A DNA stretch of 64,000 nucleotides from Streptomyces zagrosensis (GCF_014203645.1 NZ_JACHJL010000027.1:1-64000), one strand, 5' to 3'; positions 9,264 through 17,927 are shown, counted from the stretch's first letter. Notes: generated from the letters alone by a model not told the origin. Program-made: numbers and translations.

Positions 9264-9689
9264 ATGCTCATGCGTACTGATGCGTTCCGTGATCTAGATC
9301 GAATCACCCAGCAACTCCTTGGCACCGCCGCGCACCCGGCCGTGATGCCAATGGACGCCTACCGAGTGGACGACGCATTCGTCGTGCACTTCGATGTGCC
9401 GGGCATCGACCCAGACACCATCGACCTCGACGTCGAGCGGAATGTGCTCACAGTCAAGGCCGAGCGTCGCTCACCGGCGCCTGACGGGGCGGAGATGATC
9501 GCCTCGGAGCGGCCTTCCGGAGTACACACTCGCCAGCTTCTGCTCGGCGACACGCTCGACGTTGAGCGCATTGATGCGTCGTATGACGCGGGGGTGCTCA
9601 CCTTGCGGATGCCGGTCTCTGAGAAGGCCAAGCCCCGCAAAATCAAGATCGGCGACGGAGGCGGGACCCCCCGCCAGATCGTGGCCTAA
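9264..9689 (+). CDS. Small heat-shock protein, Hsp20/alpha-crystallin family (Hsp18 type)
   Basis: ATP-independent chaperone of 141 residues that holds unfolding proteins as an oligomer. The alpha-crystallin domain runs from about residue 30 to 130: [19 protein letters not shown], then the conserved A-x-x-x-n-G-v-L signature as [13 protein letters not shown], then AKPRKIKI. It closely resembles the Streptomyces Hsp18 subgroup (MLMRTD start). The ATG at 9264 is chosen by that resemblance; a GTG directly precedes it, with GGAGAG upstream. A DUF2267 gene follows 79 bases downstream and a hairpin closes the unit, suggesting a heat- or stress-induced pair. Confidence 0.93.
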   Translation: MLMRTDAFRDLDRITQQLLGTAAHPAVMPMDAYRVDDAFVVHFDVPGIDPDTIDLDVERNVLTVKAERRSPAPDGAEMIASERPSGVHTRQLLLGDTLDVERIDASYDAGVLTLRMPVSEKAKPRKIKIGDGGGTPRQIVA

Positions 9690-9768
9690 GCCGGGCTCCC
9701 CCTTCGACGAGAAAGGCAATCACACCACCATGCGCACTGAGCGGCGAGCTGAACAGCAGGAGAGGGGC

Positions 9769-10170
9769 ATGAGGTTCGACGAGCTGATCAAGGCAGTGCA
9801 GGAGGACGGCTGTTACGCCACGGCCGCGGAAGCCGATGAGGTGACGCGTACCGTGCTGGCAGCATTGGGCCGTCAGCTCGTCGGCGATGAGCGGGTGGTA
9901 TTGGCCCGTCTCCTGCCGGCGGAAGCGGCTCATGAGTTCGCCGCCCAGATCCCTGCTACGCGACGGCTCACCGGCGGCGAGTTCGTGGACGAGCTCGCCG
10001 CGCGCACCGGCCTCGATCCGGTGACCGCGCGCTGGAACGCCGGGTCCGTCCTCGGCGTCCTGGCCCGCACCGCAGGTCCTGACCTGGTGCGGAACATCCT
10101 CGCCCAGTTGCCCGAGGGATACGCGCTGCTGTTCGGCCAGGCCCAGTTGGCTCCGGCGCGCGCGGCCTGA
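9769..10170 (+). CDS. DUF2267 protein
   Basis: A 133-residue mostly helical protein matching DUF2267 (MRFDELIKAVQ, then LAALGRQLVGDER, FAAQIPA and FVDELAARTG). The family is widespread in actinobacteria, often next to stress genes; its biochemical role is not established. The ATG at 9769 has GGAGAGGGG directly upstream and begins at the family's usual position; an in-frame ATG at 9730 is less well placed. It probably shares the hsp20 promoter and is followed by a 16-base-arm hairpin. The C-terminus ends in an Ala-rich tail. Confidence 0.85.
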   Translation: MRFDELIKAVQEDGCYATAAEADEVTRTVLAALGRQLVGDERVVLARLLPAEAAHEFAAQIPATRRLTGGEFVDELAARTGLDPVTARWNAGSVLGVLARTAGPDLVRNILAQLPEGYALLFGQAQLAPARAA

Positions 10171-10194
10171 CCCGCTCCCCACGCCGAGAAACTG

Positions 10195-10228
10195 CCCAGG
10201 AGCGCGCGGGCGCCCGCGCACTCCTGGG
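10195..10228. terminator. Hairpin terminator after DUF2267 gene
   Basis: Arms 10195-10210 and 10213-10228 form a 16-base inverted repeat with a single C-A mismatch and almost no spacer, 25 bases after the DUF2267 stop. It closes the hsp20-DUF2267 unit. Confidence 0.7.
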
Positions 10229-10283
10229 CCCGCCCAAAGCGGCAAGGCACGGGGGCCTGGAGCTTCGCTGGCCTCGTAACTGG

Positions 10284-10724
10284 TTGCGGCCGGCCCCGCC
10301 TCTTGGCCTGCCCGACGCTGGCCCCGGGGTCAGCCCGTACTCCCCACCGACTGCCCGTGCGCTACCGAGTCCGCCGGGGCGACGGGCCCCCGGGCCCTGG
10401 CTCACCCCTGACAGCGCCACCCTCACCAGCTTCCGGCAGAAGCTCGACCTGCGGCAGGGCACCCTCACTCGGTGGCTGCGGCCTCAAAACTCGCGAAGAC
10501 GCGCTGTGGCTGAACCCGGCGCGGCGCCACTGCTGGAGCCATCCGAGTACGGCTTCTGCGCCCGCTTCCACGGCCACCGGGGCGTCTCGCTGCGCATGCG
10601 GTCGGGAAAGCTGTGCGTCAGCGTGCCCGATTTCAACGAGACTCCCATTCGGCTTGACCTCGCCGGCCGCTCGGTGACCATCGCGCCGGAAGACTCCTGC
10701 TGGCTCCACCTTCCCGGCAACTGA
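10284..10724 (+). pseudogene. Remnant of a GH65-like glycoside hydrolase/phosphorylase (N- and C-terminal scraps joined)
   Basis: The frame is open for 146 codons but only two short parts look like protein. LDLRQGTLTR (around 10435) resembles the early strand of GH65 enzymes (kojibiose/maltose phosphorylase family). The last 58 residues (FHGHRGVSLRMRSG, SVPDFNETPIRL, SVTIAPEDSCWLHLP) resemble their C-terminal beta-sandwich cap. The catalytic barrel between them, about 600 residues, is missing and no good start is present. I read it as an internally deleted gene; the resemblance is from memory of the family and is weak. The rest of 10229-10800 holds nothing recognised. Confidence 0.35.
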
Positions 10725-10800
10725 TCCGCCGCGCCTGGTCAACCACACCTGGGCGGGCCCCGACGAGCCCGGTGGCAGCCCCGCTGGCCGTACGGGGTCC

Positions 10801-12246
10801 TCACCGCTCCATGGACGCCGGGCCGGCCAGCAAGCGGGCCGTTATCGTCTTGGGTCGCTGGTACTCATGCAGCGCCAGGACGCTCAAATCCGTGCCATGG
10901 CCCGAGGCGCCCCTGCCGCTGTGCGGGAGCTCCGCCGTCTGAACGAGATGGCAGTTCAACCAGGCCTCGCCCGCGTTCAGTCGGCCCGCCACATCGAGCC
11001 CCGTGCCCACATCGCGCGTCCATACGCTCGCCGCCAACGCCTGCGGTACGCCGTTCGCCAGGTCGATGGCCGCGTCCAAGCCGGCCGCCCACTGGACGGT
11101 CAGCAGCGGCCCGAAGACCTCATCGACGACCGCGGGATCATCATCGGGCACATCCGCCAACACCCGGGCGGCGCGCCACACTCCGCCCTCCTCGCCCGAC
11201 CCCGGCGCGATCTCGGCCGCGATGTTCCGCCCGGCCCGGGAGGCCGCGACGATCCGGTCGTACCGCGCGGCCTGGTCGGCGTTGTTGAGCGGCCCGAAGT
11301 CCCGCCCGGCCAGCCGCTGGGCCATCGCGGCCGACAACCGCTCGACGGCGGTCTCATAGTTCTCGCGCAGCGTGATCACCCGGGCGGGCGCGGCACAGCT
11401 TTGCCCCGCGTTGTACGTACAGGCCCGCGCCAGCTCCGCCCAGGTGTCATCGGGCGCGTCGGGCAGCACGAGCGCGGGGGCGTTGCCGCCGAGCTCAAGG
11501 CTGGCTCGACGTATCCCGGCGCGGGCCACCACGTCGGCGCCGGCGGACTTGCTGCCGGTGAAGGCCACCATGTCGATGTCCGCCTCTACCAGCAGCCTGC
11601 CGGTCTTGCGGTCGCCGGGAAGCGTCTGTAGCACGGCATCGCCCAGCGCATCGGCGGCATGCTCGGCGAAGAGGGTGAGCGAGTCCGGGGTGGTCTCGGC
11701 GGGCTTGACCACCACCGTGTTACCGGCGGCCAACGCGGGCGCGCCACGCCACGCCGTCATCATCAGCGGATAGTTCCACGGCACGATCACCCCCACCACG
11801 CCCACCGGCTCCCAGCGAACCCAGCTCTCATGCCCGGCCACCAGGCGCCCCGATGCCGGAACCAGCTGCGTGCGGGCGGCCGAAGCGTAAAACCGGAACA
11901 GATCGGCGACCTGCTCCACCTCGCCCACCGCCTCGGCCGCCGGCTTGCCCGTCCCGGCCTGCTCCCGAGCCACGTACTCGGCCGCGTGCTCCTCGACCAG
12001 CGTGGCGAGCCGCTCCAGGCGCCGCGATCGGTCCCTGGGAGTCCGCTCACGCCAGGCGTGCGCCGCTGTGCGCGCCGCGGCGACGGCCGCCGCGACCTCC
12101 TTCTTACGCGCCCCCTGCACCGTGCCGCGTACCCGCCCGGTGCGGGGATCGACCAGCGCAATGGAGCGCACAGTGGTCGCCGGGGTGCTGGTTTGCGCGG
12201 TGGTTTCTGGGCTGCTGGGCTGCGTAGCGGATATCGGGGTGTCCAT
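10801..12246 (-). CDS. NAD(P)-dependent aldehyde dehydrogenase (aminobutyraldehyde dehydrogenase-like)
   Basis: Full-length 481-residue aldehyde dehydrogenase oxidising an aldehyde to its acid. The catalytic Cys is in NAGQSCAAP and the general-base Glu in LELGGNAP; GVVGVIVPWNYPL and VVVKPAETTP are cofactor-site signatures, and FTGSKSAG is the Rossmann loop. The closest subgroup seems to be gamma-aminobutyraldehyde/betaine-aldehyde type. It is the last minus-strand gene of the block that begins with the cupin at 18688, 84 bases after the asparagine-synthetase-like gene. It may be co-transcribed with that set, but its role there is unknown. Confidence 0.9.
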   Translation of the reverse strand: MDTPISATQPSSPETTAQTSTPATTVRSIALVDPRTGRVRGTVQGARKKEVAAAVAAARTAAHAWRERTPRDRSRRLERLATLVEEHAAEYVAREQAGTGKPAAEAVGEVEQVADLFRFYASAARTQLVPASGRLVAGHESWVRWEPVGVVGVIVPWNYPLMMTAWRGAPALAAGNTVVVKPAETTPDSLTLFAEHAADALGDAVLQTLPGDRKTGRLLVEADIDMVAFTGSKSAGADVVARAGIRRASLELGGNAPALVLPDAPDDTWAELARACTYNAGQSCAAPARVITLRENYETAVERLSAAMAQRLAGRDFGPLNNADQAARYDRIVAASRAGRNIAAEIAPGSGEEGGVWRAARVLADVPDDDPAVVDEVFGPLLTVQWAAGLDAAIDLANGVPQALAASVWTRDVGTGLDVAGRLNAGEAWLNCHLVQTAELPHSGRGASGHGTDLSVLALHEYQRPKTITARLLAGPASMER

Positions 12247-12330
12247 GGGCTCAGGTCCTCCTGGTGCCGACTCGTATGGTGCACACGGCGCGGCCTACGG
12301 GCCGTTTTTGCCCGCTCGATCACGCCGCGC

Positions 12331-14100
12331 TCATAGCTCGTAGGACCGCAGCCACAGTTCGAGGGTGAGCACCAGCCACAGCTTGCTGCCGTGCCGAGGC
12401 TGTAGGGTGCCCTCGCCGCGCATCCAGGTACGCACCGTGTCGGGGCGGAACAGCCCGCGCTGCCGTGCGGACGCGCCCAGGAGCAGATCGCTGCCGAGCT
12501 CTCGCAGCGGCCCGTGCAGCCACTGCTGCACCGGCACCCGCATCCCGCTCTTGGGCCGGTCCACGACGGTGGCGGGCAGCAGGTCCCGCACGGCTTCCTT
12601 CAGCACCCACTTCTCTACGGTGCCGCGCAGCTTCAGCCCGGGCGGGGTGGCGAAGGCGTGGTCGATGACTCGGCGATCGAACAGGGGCGACCGCCCCTGT
12701 ATCCCCTGCGAGGCGGTCAGCCGCTCCACCTTGGTGAGGATGTGGTGCGCGCCCTTGGTGCGCAAATTGCAGTGCAGCAACTGGTTGAGTAGATACGTCA
12801 TCCGATCCGGCCCGGACAGATAGGGCTCGACGAACCGCTGCGGCACCGGTGCATCGGCCAGTGTCCGAAGGGCCTCGGCCGTCAGCAGGTCGGGCAGATC
12901 GGTCCAGCACTTGCGGTAGGAGCGCAAATAGGCGGTGGCACGGTCATCGCCGGGCCCGGCCGGGTCCTGGTGCATTTCGTGGACGAGCATCGGCAGGTTC
13001 TTCGGACCGCCGAACACCGGGTCCCCGCCCTCCCCGTTGAGGGCCACCCGCAGCCCTTCCCCCGCCACCGTCTCGGCCAGCAGCAAATTGGGCACCGTCA
13101 GCGGATCACCCACCGGATTGTCGATGAGCGCCGCCGCTTCGGGAAGCCGCGCGGCCACGGCATCGCCGGAGACGGTCAGCACCCGATGCCGCGTGTGGCA
13201 GTGCGCGGCGACCAGGCTTGAGTACCCCAGCTCATTGGGGAATTCATTGCCGAAGCTGATCGAGTACGTGCGCACCGGATGCGTGTGCAACTTGACGGCC
13301 AGGGCCGTCACCAGGGAACTGTCGATGCCGCCAGACAGCAGGACGCCAACGGCCTCGGCCTCAGGCAGCCGCCGAGCGGTGGCCGCTTCCAGCGCGGCGC
13401 GCAGGTCCAGCACGGTGTCCGTAGGGTCTCGTTGCTCCGGGTCCGCAAGGTGTTCGCGTGGCTCCCAGTGCACCTGTTCGGTGACCGTGCCGTCCGCCGC
13501 GAGCCGCAGCACTCGCCCGGGCAGCACCTCGCGCACGCCGCGTAGCAGCGTCTCCTCGCCGGGCAGATAGGCGAAGGTCAAGAAGGAGCGGACGGCGGCC
13601 ATGTTCAGCCCAGCGCCCAAAGCGGGCCAGCGCCGCAACGCTCGCAACGACGACGAGGCGGCCCAGCAGCCGTCTGCGCGAGCGTAGAAAAGGGTGCGGG
13701 CGCCCACGTGGTCACGGATCAGCACCAGGTCCGAGCCGTCCAGGACGGCGAGCGTAAACATGCCCTCCGCCAGGGCGACGCCGCCCTCGCCCAGCCGTGC
13801 CCAGCAGCGCAACAGCAGTTCACCATCGGCACAGTCGGGCGGCGGGTTCTCGCCTACGGCGGCGAGCGCGGCGAACAACTCCGCGCGGTTGTGCACGGTG
13901 ACCTCGCCGATGGCCGTCAGCCCGCGGACGACGAAGGGGCCGTCGGCGTGACCGGGTTCGTCCATGAGCAGGGCGACACCCGGCGTCGCTGTGCCGGGTG
14001 TCGCTGTGCCGCGCGCTGTGCGCTCGGTGGCGCCCATCGCGGCGAGGTGGTCGCGAGCCCGTCCGGGGGAGGGCGCCAGACAGGCGCAATAACGCGCCAT
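12331..14100 (-). CDS. Asparagine-synthetase-like amide ligase with a degenerate glutaminase domain
   Basis: A 589-residue AsnB homologue. The C-terminal ATP-pyrophosphatase half is intact: P-loop VLLSGGIDSSLVTALA, then NGEGGDPVFGG and SPLFDRRVIDHAF. The N-terminal half has the Ntn-glutaminase shape, but residue 2 is Ala (start MARYCAC), not the Cys nucleophile required after Met removal, so glutamine cannot be the ammonia source in the usual way. Such enzymes include beta-lactam synthetase and lasso-peptide or macrolactam cyclases, which form an internal or intermolecular amide from a different amine. The start at 14100 has AAAGGAG seven bases upstream. It follows the coupled operon of the TOPRIM-like proteins by 176 bases. 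Confidence 0.85.
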   Translation of the reverse strand: MARYCACLAPSPGRARDHLAAMGATERTARGTATPGTATPGVALLMDEPGHADGPFVVRGLTAIGEVTVHNRAELFAALAAVGENPPPDCADGELLLRCWARLGEGGVALAEGMFTLAVLDGSDLVLIRDHVGARTLFYARADGCWAASSSLRALRRWPALGAGLNMAAVRSFLTFAYLPGEETLLRGVREVLPGRVLRLAADGTVTEQVHWEPREHLADPEQRDPTDTVLDLRAALEAATARRLPEAEAVGVLLSGGIDSSLVTALAVKLHTHPVRTYSISFGNEFPNELGYSSLVAAHCHTRHRVLTVSGDAVAARLPEAAALIDNPVGDPLTVPNLLLAETVAGEGLRVALNGEGGDPVFGGPKNLPMLVHEMHQDPAGPGDDRATAYLRSYRKCWTDLPDLLTAEALRTLADAPVPQRFVEPYLSGPDRMTYLLNQLLHCNLRTKGAHHILTKVERLTASQGIQGRSPLFDRRVIDHAFATPPGLKLRGTVEKWVLKEAVRDLLPATVVDRPKSGMRVPVQQWLHGPLRELGSDLLLGASARQRGLFRPDTVRTWMRGEGTLQPRHGSKLWLVLTLELWLRSYEL

Positions 14101-14276
14101 GGACGGCTCCTTTTCTTGAGTCTTTCCGTGTTCTGTGTGTCGTTCCCTGCACCCGTGGGCAGGTCGCCGGAGGTAGGCGCCGGGTGCTGGTTGCGCTTGC
14201 TGGGCTGGTTGTGCACGGCTGGTGGCGCCCGTAGTTTCCATGCCATCGGATCGGTCCGACCAGCTGCTATCGAGGC

Positions 14277-14816
14277 TCAGCCGAAGTCGTCGTTGCTCCA
14301 ACCGCCGTCGTCCTCGCCCCAGTTACCCTCCCAGCTCTCTTCCTCAGCCCCGCTCAGATCACCGCCGGGGTCGCCCCCGCCGTCACCGCCTGCGGACCCC
14401 TGCGCCTGCGCGGCCTGCTGCTGGCGCAGCGCTTCCTCCTCCGCGGGCGTCAGGTGCAGCGGCGGGAGTTGGGCGGCGGTGATGGCCAGGCTCACCACGC
14501 CGAGTGTGGCGAGCACGGCGCCCGTCCGGCCGCCGAACGACGTCCGGTTGATCATGACCGTCTCGCCCCGTGCCCACAGCGTCCGGCCGTACCCGATGTC
14601 GCGGCCGTACGTCACTGTTCCATCGGTCTGTACGCGCTTGACGATGCGCTGTCCCAGGAGCTCGTCGGTGCCCACCGCGCCCCGGTTGTCGTGCCAGTGC
14701 ACGACGCCACCGTCCCCGCGGCGGCGCCACTCCTGGCAACCGTCCTCGTAAGCGCGATGGACGCTGCCGTCGGCGAGCAACTCGTCGGTATAACCGATCT
14801 CATGTGGCCGGGTCAT
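14277..14816 (-). CDS. Small single-span membrane protein with an acidic Trp/Gly/Asp tail (unknown function)
   Basis: A 179-residue protein I do not recognise. Residues 1-95 carry two similar beta-hairpin-like repeats (TDELLADGSVHRAYEDG and TDELLGQRIVKRVQTDG), followed by WHDNRG- and GRTLWARG-type strands. One hydrophobic helix follows (about 110-128, LATLGVVSLAITAAQ). The tail is Gln/Ala then Gly/Asp-rich and ends ESWEGNWGEDDGGWSNDDFG. The ATG at 14816 overlaps the stop of the upstream paralogue (ATGA). The repeat half and tail lie on opposite sides of the membrane by topology. The acidic tail next to a ligase-like enzyme might be its substrate, but that is only a guess. Confidence 0.7.
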   Translation of the reverse strand: MTRPHEIGYTDELLADGSVHRAYEDGCQEWRRRGDGGVVHWHDNRGAVGTDELLGQRIVKRVQTDGTVTYGRDIGYGRTLWARGETVMINRTSFGGRTGAVLATLGVVSLAITAAQLPPLHLTPAEEEALRQQQAAQAQGSAGGDGGGDPGGDLSGAEEESWEGNWGEDDGGWSNDDFG

Positions 14817-15826
14817 TTTCTGCGGTCCTTGGTATGGGCGGTCGGTAGGCGAGAAGTGCTGAGGGTGGTAGGAAGCGCCGGAGCGCGTTGCGCGGTCGGC
14901 CACGTCAAAAAGCCAGTGCTCCGCAGCTCGCGCAGATCGGTCCATACGGAGGGCCGCAACGGGCGAGGGCCGCGCGTGAGCCGCTGCACCGTGCGCAGCA
15001 GTTGTTCTGGTGGTACGGCAGCGACCTGGGTGAACCGCCCCTGTGCCAGCCACGCGACCTCCTGCGGGCGTAGCCCCTTGGGCAGAGGCTCGCGCAGCGG
15101 CACCGGGCCGGGCGCACGCCCGGACGCCAGATGCAGGGATGCCGCATGCCGGGGCACCAGACCCAGCGAGGCCACGCGCACCCCCGGCACCGGCCCGAAT
15201 CCGTCTCGGATGCGGCCGGGCAGGGCGAGGCCGGTGGGGCTCGCGTCGTGCAGGACGTACACGGTCGCGCCCTGTGCCCGCTCCAGGCCGGCCACCAGAC
15301 GGGCGTCCAGCGGTTGGCCGTCCTCGGCGGCCAGGATCGGGCAGGCCGCCTCCAGGTGCACATGGTTGGCCAACAGCATCCGTGCGATGGAACGGTCCTG
15401 ACAGATCAGTAGCCGGGGCAGCCCGTAGTCGTACACATCGGGTTCCCGGGCCGGGCCCACCGCGGGACTGGTCCCCTCGGCAACGAACTCGCGCAGCAAC
15501 CCGGGCACCTCCCCGCCGCGGGCCTCAAGCGCGCGGGTGAAATGGGCCAGCCGCAGCGAAGGGGCAGGGGAGCGCGGGATACGGCGCAGCACGTTGGGCA
15601 CCGGCCGCAGGACGCGGCAGGTGGCGTAGTAGAGCTGGCGCTCGGTGAAGCGGATGCCGCCGGGCGCGGCGGCCCGGGCGGCGGCCACGGTGATGGCCCA
15701 GTCGAGCAGGTGGGCCGCGGGCCCGCCGACCCGTCGCCCGCGGTGCGGCCCCGGGCTGGCTTGTGGGGCCTGTGGGACTTGCGGGACCTGTCGGGCATGT
15801 GGGGCCGGAGGGGGTTGCGCGGTCAT
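14813..15826 (-). CDS. TOPRIM-like soluble protein, third paralogue of the operon (unknown function)
   Basis: A 337-residue protein without zinc ribbon or membrane spans. After a Pro/Gln-rich lead come a helix-turn-helix-like stretch (RFTERQLYYATCRVL), a core LLICQDRSIARMLLANHV and VYVLHDASPTGLALPGRI, and a C-terminal STGFLTWPTAQ. The RQLYY segment, the Q/D at the first motif and D-x-x-x-x-G at the second resemble Spo11/TopoVI-A/JetD winged-helix plus TOPRIM modules, though the canonical Glu is Asp/Gln here, so metal chemistry is uncertain. Core motifs and the GFLTWP end are shared with the two genes upstream. The start overlaps the previous stop (TGATG) and its stop overlaps the next start. 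Confidence 0.65.
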   Translation of the reverse strand: MTAQPPPAPHARQVPQVPQAPQASPGPHRGRRVGGPAAHLLDWAITVAAARAAAPGGIRFTERQLYYATCRVLRPVPNVLRRIPRSPAPSLRLAHFTRALEARGGEVPGLLREFVAEGTSPAVGPAREPDVYDYGLPRLLICQDRSIARMLLANHVHLEAACPILAAEDGQPLDARLVAGLERAQGATVYVLHDASPTGLALPGRIRDGFGPVPGVRVASLGLVPRHAASLHLASGRAPGPVPLREPLPKGLRPQEVAWLAQGRFTQVAAVPPEQLLRTVQRLTRGPRPLRPSVWTDLRELRSTGFLTWPTAQRAPALPTTLSTSRLPTAHTKDRRK

Positions 15827-16917
15827 CAGGTGGTTCTGCCTTCCTCGAAAGCGGAACTGGTGGCCTGCGGCCAGGTCAAGAAGCCGATCGCGGCAGCACG
15901 TCGGTGCTGCGGGTCGGCCGCGATCCGGCCCCGCTCCACCGCTTGTTCCACGGCCCGTATGACAACGGACTCCAGCCGGGCGGGAGGCACCGCCGCCAGC
16001 GGGCTCCACCACCCATCGGCCAGCCAGTCGGCGAGCGCCGCAGGTAGCCCGGCAGCCGTGCGTAGCCGCTCCGAACTGATGCGGGACGGTAGGTTCAACA
16101 GCCGTACCGTGTGGGTGGCGTGCGCGACACCCACCGAAAAACCGGCGTCCACGATCACCCGCCCCGGCAGGGCCTCGCGTATGTCCGAAGCCAGCAGGGC
16201 GCCCTCAGCGCTCGCGTCGTGCAGCACGACCACCGGCACCTTCCTGGGCAGCTCACCGAGGCCTTCGACCACGGCCAGCCGCAACCGCTGAGGAAGGCCG
16301 TTGGCGGCGAGGAAGACCCTGACGGCCTGGTCGGGGCACAGCAGTGCGGCATTCGGTTTGGCCACCGGCAGGGCCGAGTCGGTGAACGCCCTCTCGTCCA
16401 CGATCCCGGTAGGCAACTCGCCGTACACCTGCTTCCAGGGACCGCACATCAGCTCCCGGAAGCGTACGTACGAGGAGGAGAGGGACACCTTGCCACGGCT
16501 CGCCGGACGGTACTTGCCGCCCGCGGCCCAGCCCAGGAGCAATAGGCACGCCACGCCGGTCGCGTACGCCACCGGTTTGCCTGACACGGGAGTGCTGACG
16601 GCGGCCACGACAGCGGCCACGGTGAGCGCGGCGGCCAGCGAACCGGTGATTAGCCACCGGGTTCGCGGCGGCGTGCCCTTGGCGTCGGAAGGGCCCCAAT
16701 ACAGGCTGTCGGTCAGGGTGAGGTACCACAACTGGCCGAGCGTCACCCGCACTCGGCCGTCCTGCGTCACCTGCTGGACACGGCGGCGTATCCGCAGGTC
16801 GTGCATGCCCCTACCGTGCTCCCTCGGGTCCAGGGCGAACCGCTTGCGGCAGCGGGAACACACACTGCCGGTCCGCTCCTTGCGCAGCAGCTGCGCCTGG
16901 CAGTGCGGGCACGTCAT
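15826..16917 (-). CDS. Zinc-ribbon, membrane-anchored TOPRIM-like protein, second paralogue (unknown function)
   Basis: A 363-residue protein in four parts: an N-terminal zinc ribbon (CPHC and CSRC), a conserved helical patch (DLRIRRRVQQVTQDGRV then LGQLWYLTL), two hydrophobic spans (ITGSLAAALTVAAVVAAV and ATGVACLLLLGWAAG), and a cytoplasmic core with ALLCPDQAVRVFLAANGL and VVVLHDASAEGALLASDI. It ends AAIGFLTWPQ. The core shares order and spacing with the two neighbouring paralogues. The start at 16917 begins exactly at the zinc ribbon and overlaps the upstream stop (ATGA). Family unknown to me; the domain order is seen directly and the TOPRIM likeness is inferred. Confidence 0.68.
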   Translation of the reverse strand: MTCPHCQAQLLRKERTGSVCSRCRKRFALDPREHGRGMHDLRIRRRVQQVTQDGRVRVTLGQLWYLTLTDSLYWGPSDAKGTPPRTRWLITGSLAAALTVAAVVAAVSTPVSGKPVAYATGVACLLLLGWAAGGKYRPASRGKVSLSSSYVRFRELMCGPWKQVYGELPTGIVDERAFTDSALPVAKPNAALLCPDQAVRVFLAANGLPQRLRLAVVEGLGELPRKVPVVVLHDASAEGALLASDIREALPGRVIVDAGFSVGVAHATHTVRLLNLPSRISSERLRTAAGLPAALADWLADGWWSPLAAVPPARLESVVIRAVEQAVERGRIAADPQHRRAAAIGFLTWPQATSSAFEEGRTT

Positions 16918-17927
16918 CGTTCCCCCGTGGTGGGCCAGGTCAAAAAGCCCACGGCCGCGGCGTGCCGCCGCTGTGGGTCGGTGGCCATACCCACGCGCTC
17001 GGCGATCCGCTCCACCACGGCAAGCAGCCGGGCCGGTGGTGCCCCGATGAGGGGGAACGTCCAGCCCGCGCGCAGCCATCTGAGCTCGCCGCGGGTGAAG
17101 TGGCCCCGTGCGGTGAGTTCGGCCATGGCGGCCCGGCCCGGTTTGCCGCTCCGGTAGGGCACGGCGTTCGGCAGCCCCCGCATGGTGCGCAGCGGCAGCC
17201 CCGCGTCGATCACGGGCCGACCCGGCAGGGCGCCACGGGCACGCTGGAGGAGCAGCAGACCGTGCGCCCCGGCGTCGTGCAGCACGATGACGGGGCCGCG
17301 GGCGGGGACGTCGTGCACCTCACGGGCGAGGGCGAGGCCGTAGCGGTCGGGCAGTCCGGCGGCGACGAGGAAGGCGGCGATGGACGGGTCCGGACACAGC
17401 AGCACTGCATGGTGGCTGCCGGCGGGGATCGGCCCCGGCTGCGGATGACGCCGATCGTCCACCAGACCCGGCGGGGGGCTGCCGTATACGCCGATCCACT
17501 GCTGGAGTACGTCTTTGTGGAAGTCCGAGCGGGCCACTCTCGGCCGGCCCCTGCGCAGACCACCCGCCAGCATGCCCAGGTACGTGATGGCGCCGAGCAA
17601 GACCACGCAGCCAGCGATGACAACGAACCTGGTGTCACTGAACAGTCCGACGATAGTCGCCACCACGGCGACGAACAGCGCCACGCAACCGGATTCGGTT
17701 CTTTTCGACCGCAGCGACTTGCGCGATAGCGCGTACCACAACTGCCCGGGCGTGCACGGGACCCGCCCCTCGTCGGTCAGCTTGGTCATGACCCGGCGTA
17801 TGCGCAGGTCGCTGATCTGCAAGGGATTGGTCTTGGGGTCAAGCGCGTACCGCCGCTTGCAGTTGCTACAGACGTTGTTGGGCCGCTCTTTGCGTAACAG
17901 CGACTTCTCGCAGTGCGGGCAGATCAC
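16914..17927 (-). CDS. Zinc-ribbon, membrane-anchored TOPRIM-like protein, first paralogue (unknown function)
   Basis: A 337-residue protein with the same plan as its downstream neighbour: zinc ribbon (CPHC, CSNC), DLRIRRVMTKLTDEGRV and PGQLWYALSRKSL, two spans (VALFVAVVATIVGLF and FVVIAGCVVLLGAITYLGML), then AVLLCPDPSIAAFLVAAGL, VIVLHDAGAHGLLLLQRA and a C-terminal AAVGFLTWPTT. The zinc ribbon could bind nucleic acid or protein; the core looks like a sensory or enzymatic TOPRIM/Rossmann-type module facing the cytoplasm. GTG start at 17927 overlaps the cupin stop (GTGA). It clearly arose by duplication with the next gene. Confidence 0.68.
   Translation of the reverse strand: MICPHCEKSLLRKERPNNVCSNCKRRYALDPKTNPLQISDLRIRRVMTKLTDEGRVPCTPGQLWYALSRKSLRSKRTESGCVALFVAVVATIVGLFSDTRFVVIAGCVVLLGAITYLGMLAGGLRRGRPRVARSDFHKDVLQQWIGVYGSPPPGLVDDRRHPQPGPIPAGSHHAVLLCPDPSIAAFLVAAGLPDRYGLALAREVHDVPARGPVIVLHDAGAHGLLLLQRARGALPGRPVIDAGLPLRTMRGLPNAVPYRSGKPGRAAMAELTARGHFTRGELRWLRAGWTFPLIGAPPARLLAVVERIAERVGMATDPQRRHAAAVGFLTWPTTGER

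Noticed and set aside
14101-14276. Search for a lasso-peptide precursor beside the AsnB-like gene
   Set aside because: No short frame with a ribosome site, leader and Gly-x(6-8)-Asp/Glu core, and no B-type leader peptidase gene nearby.
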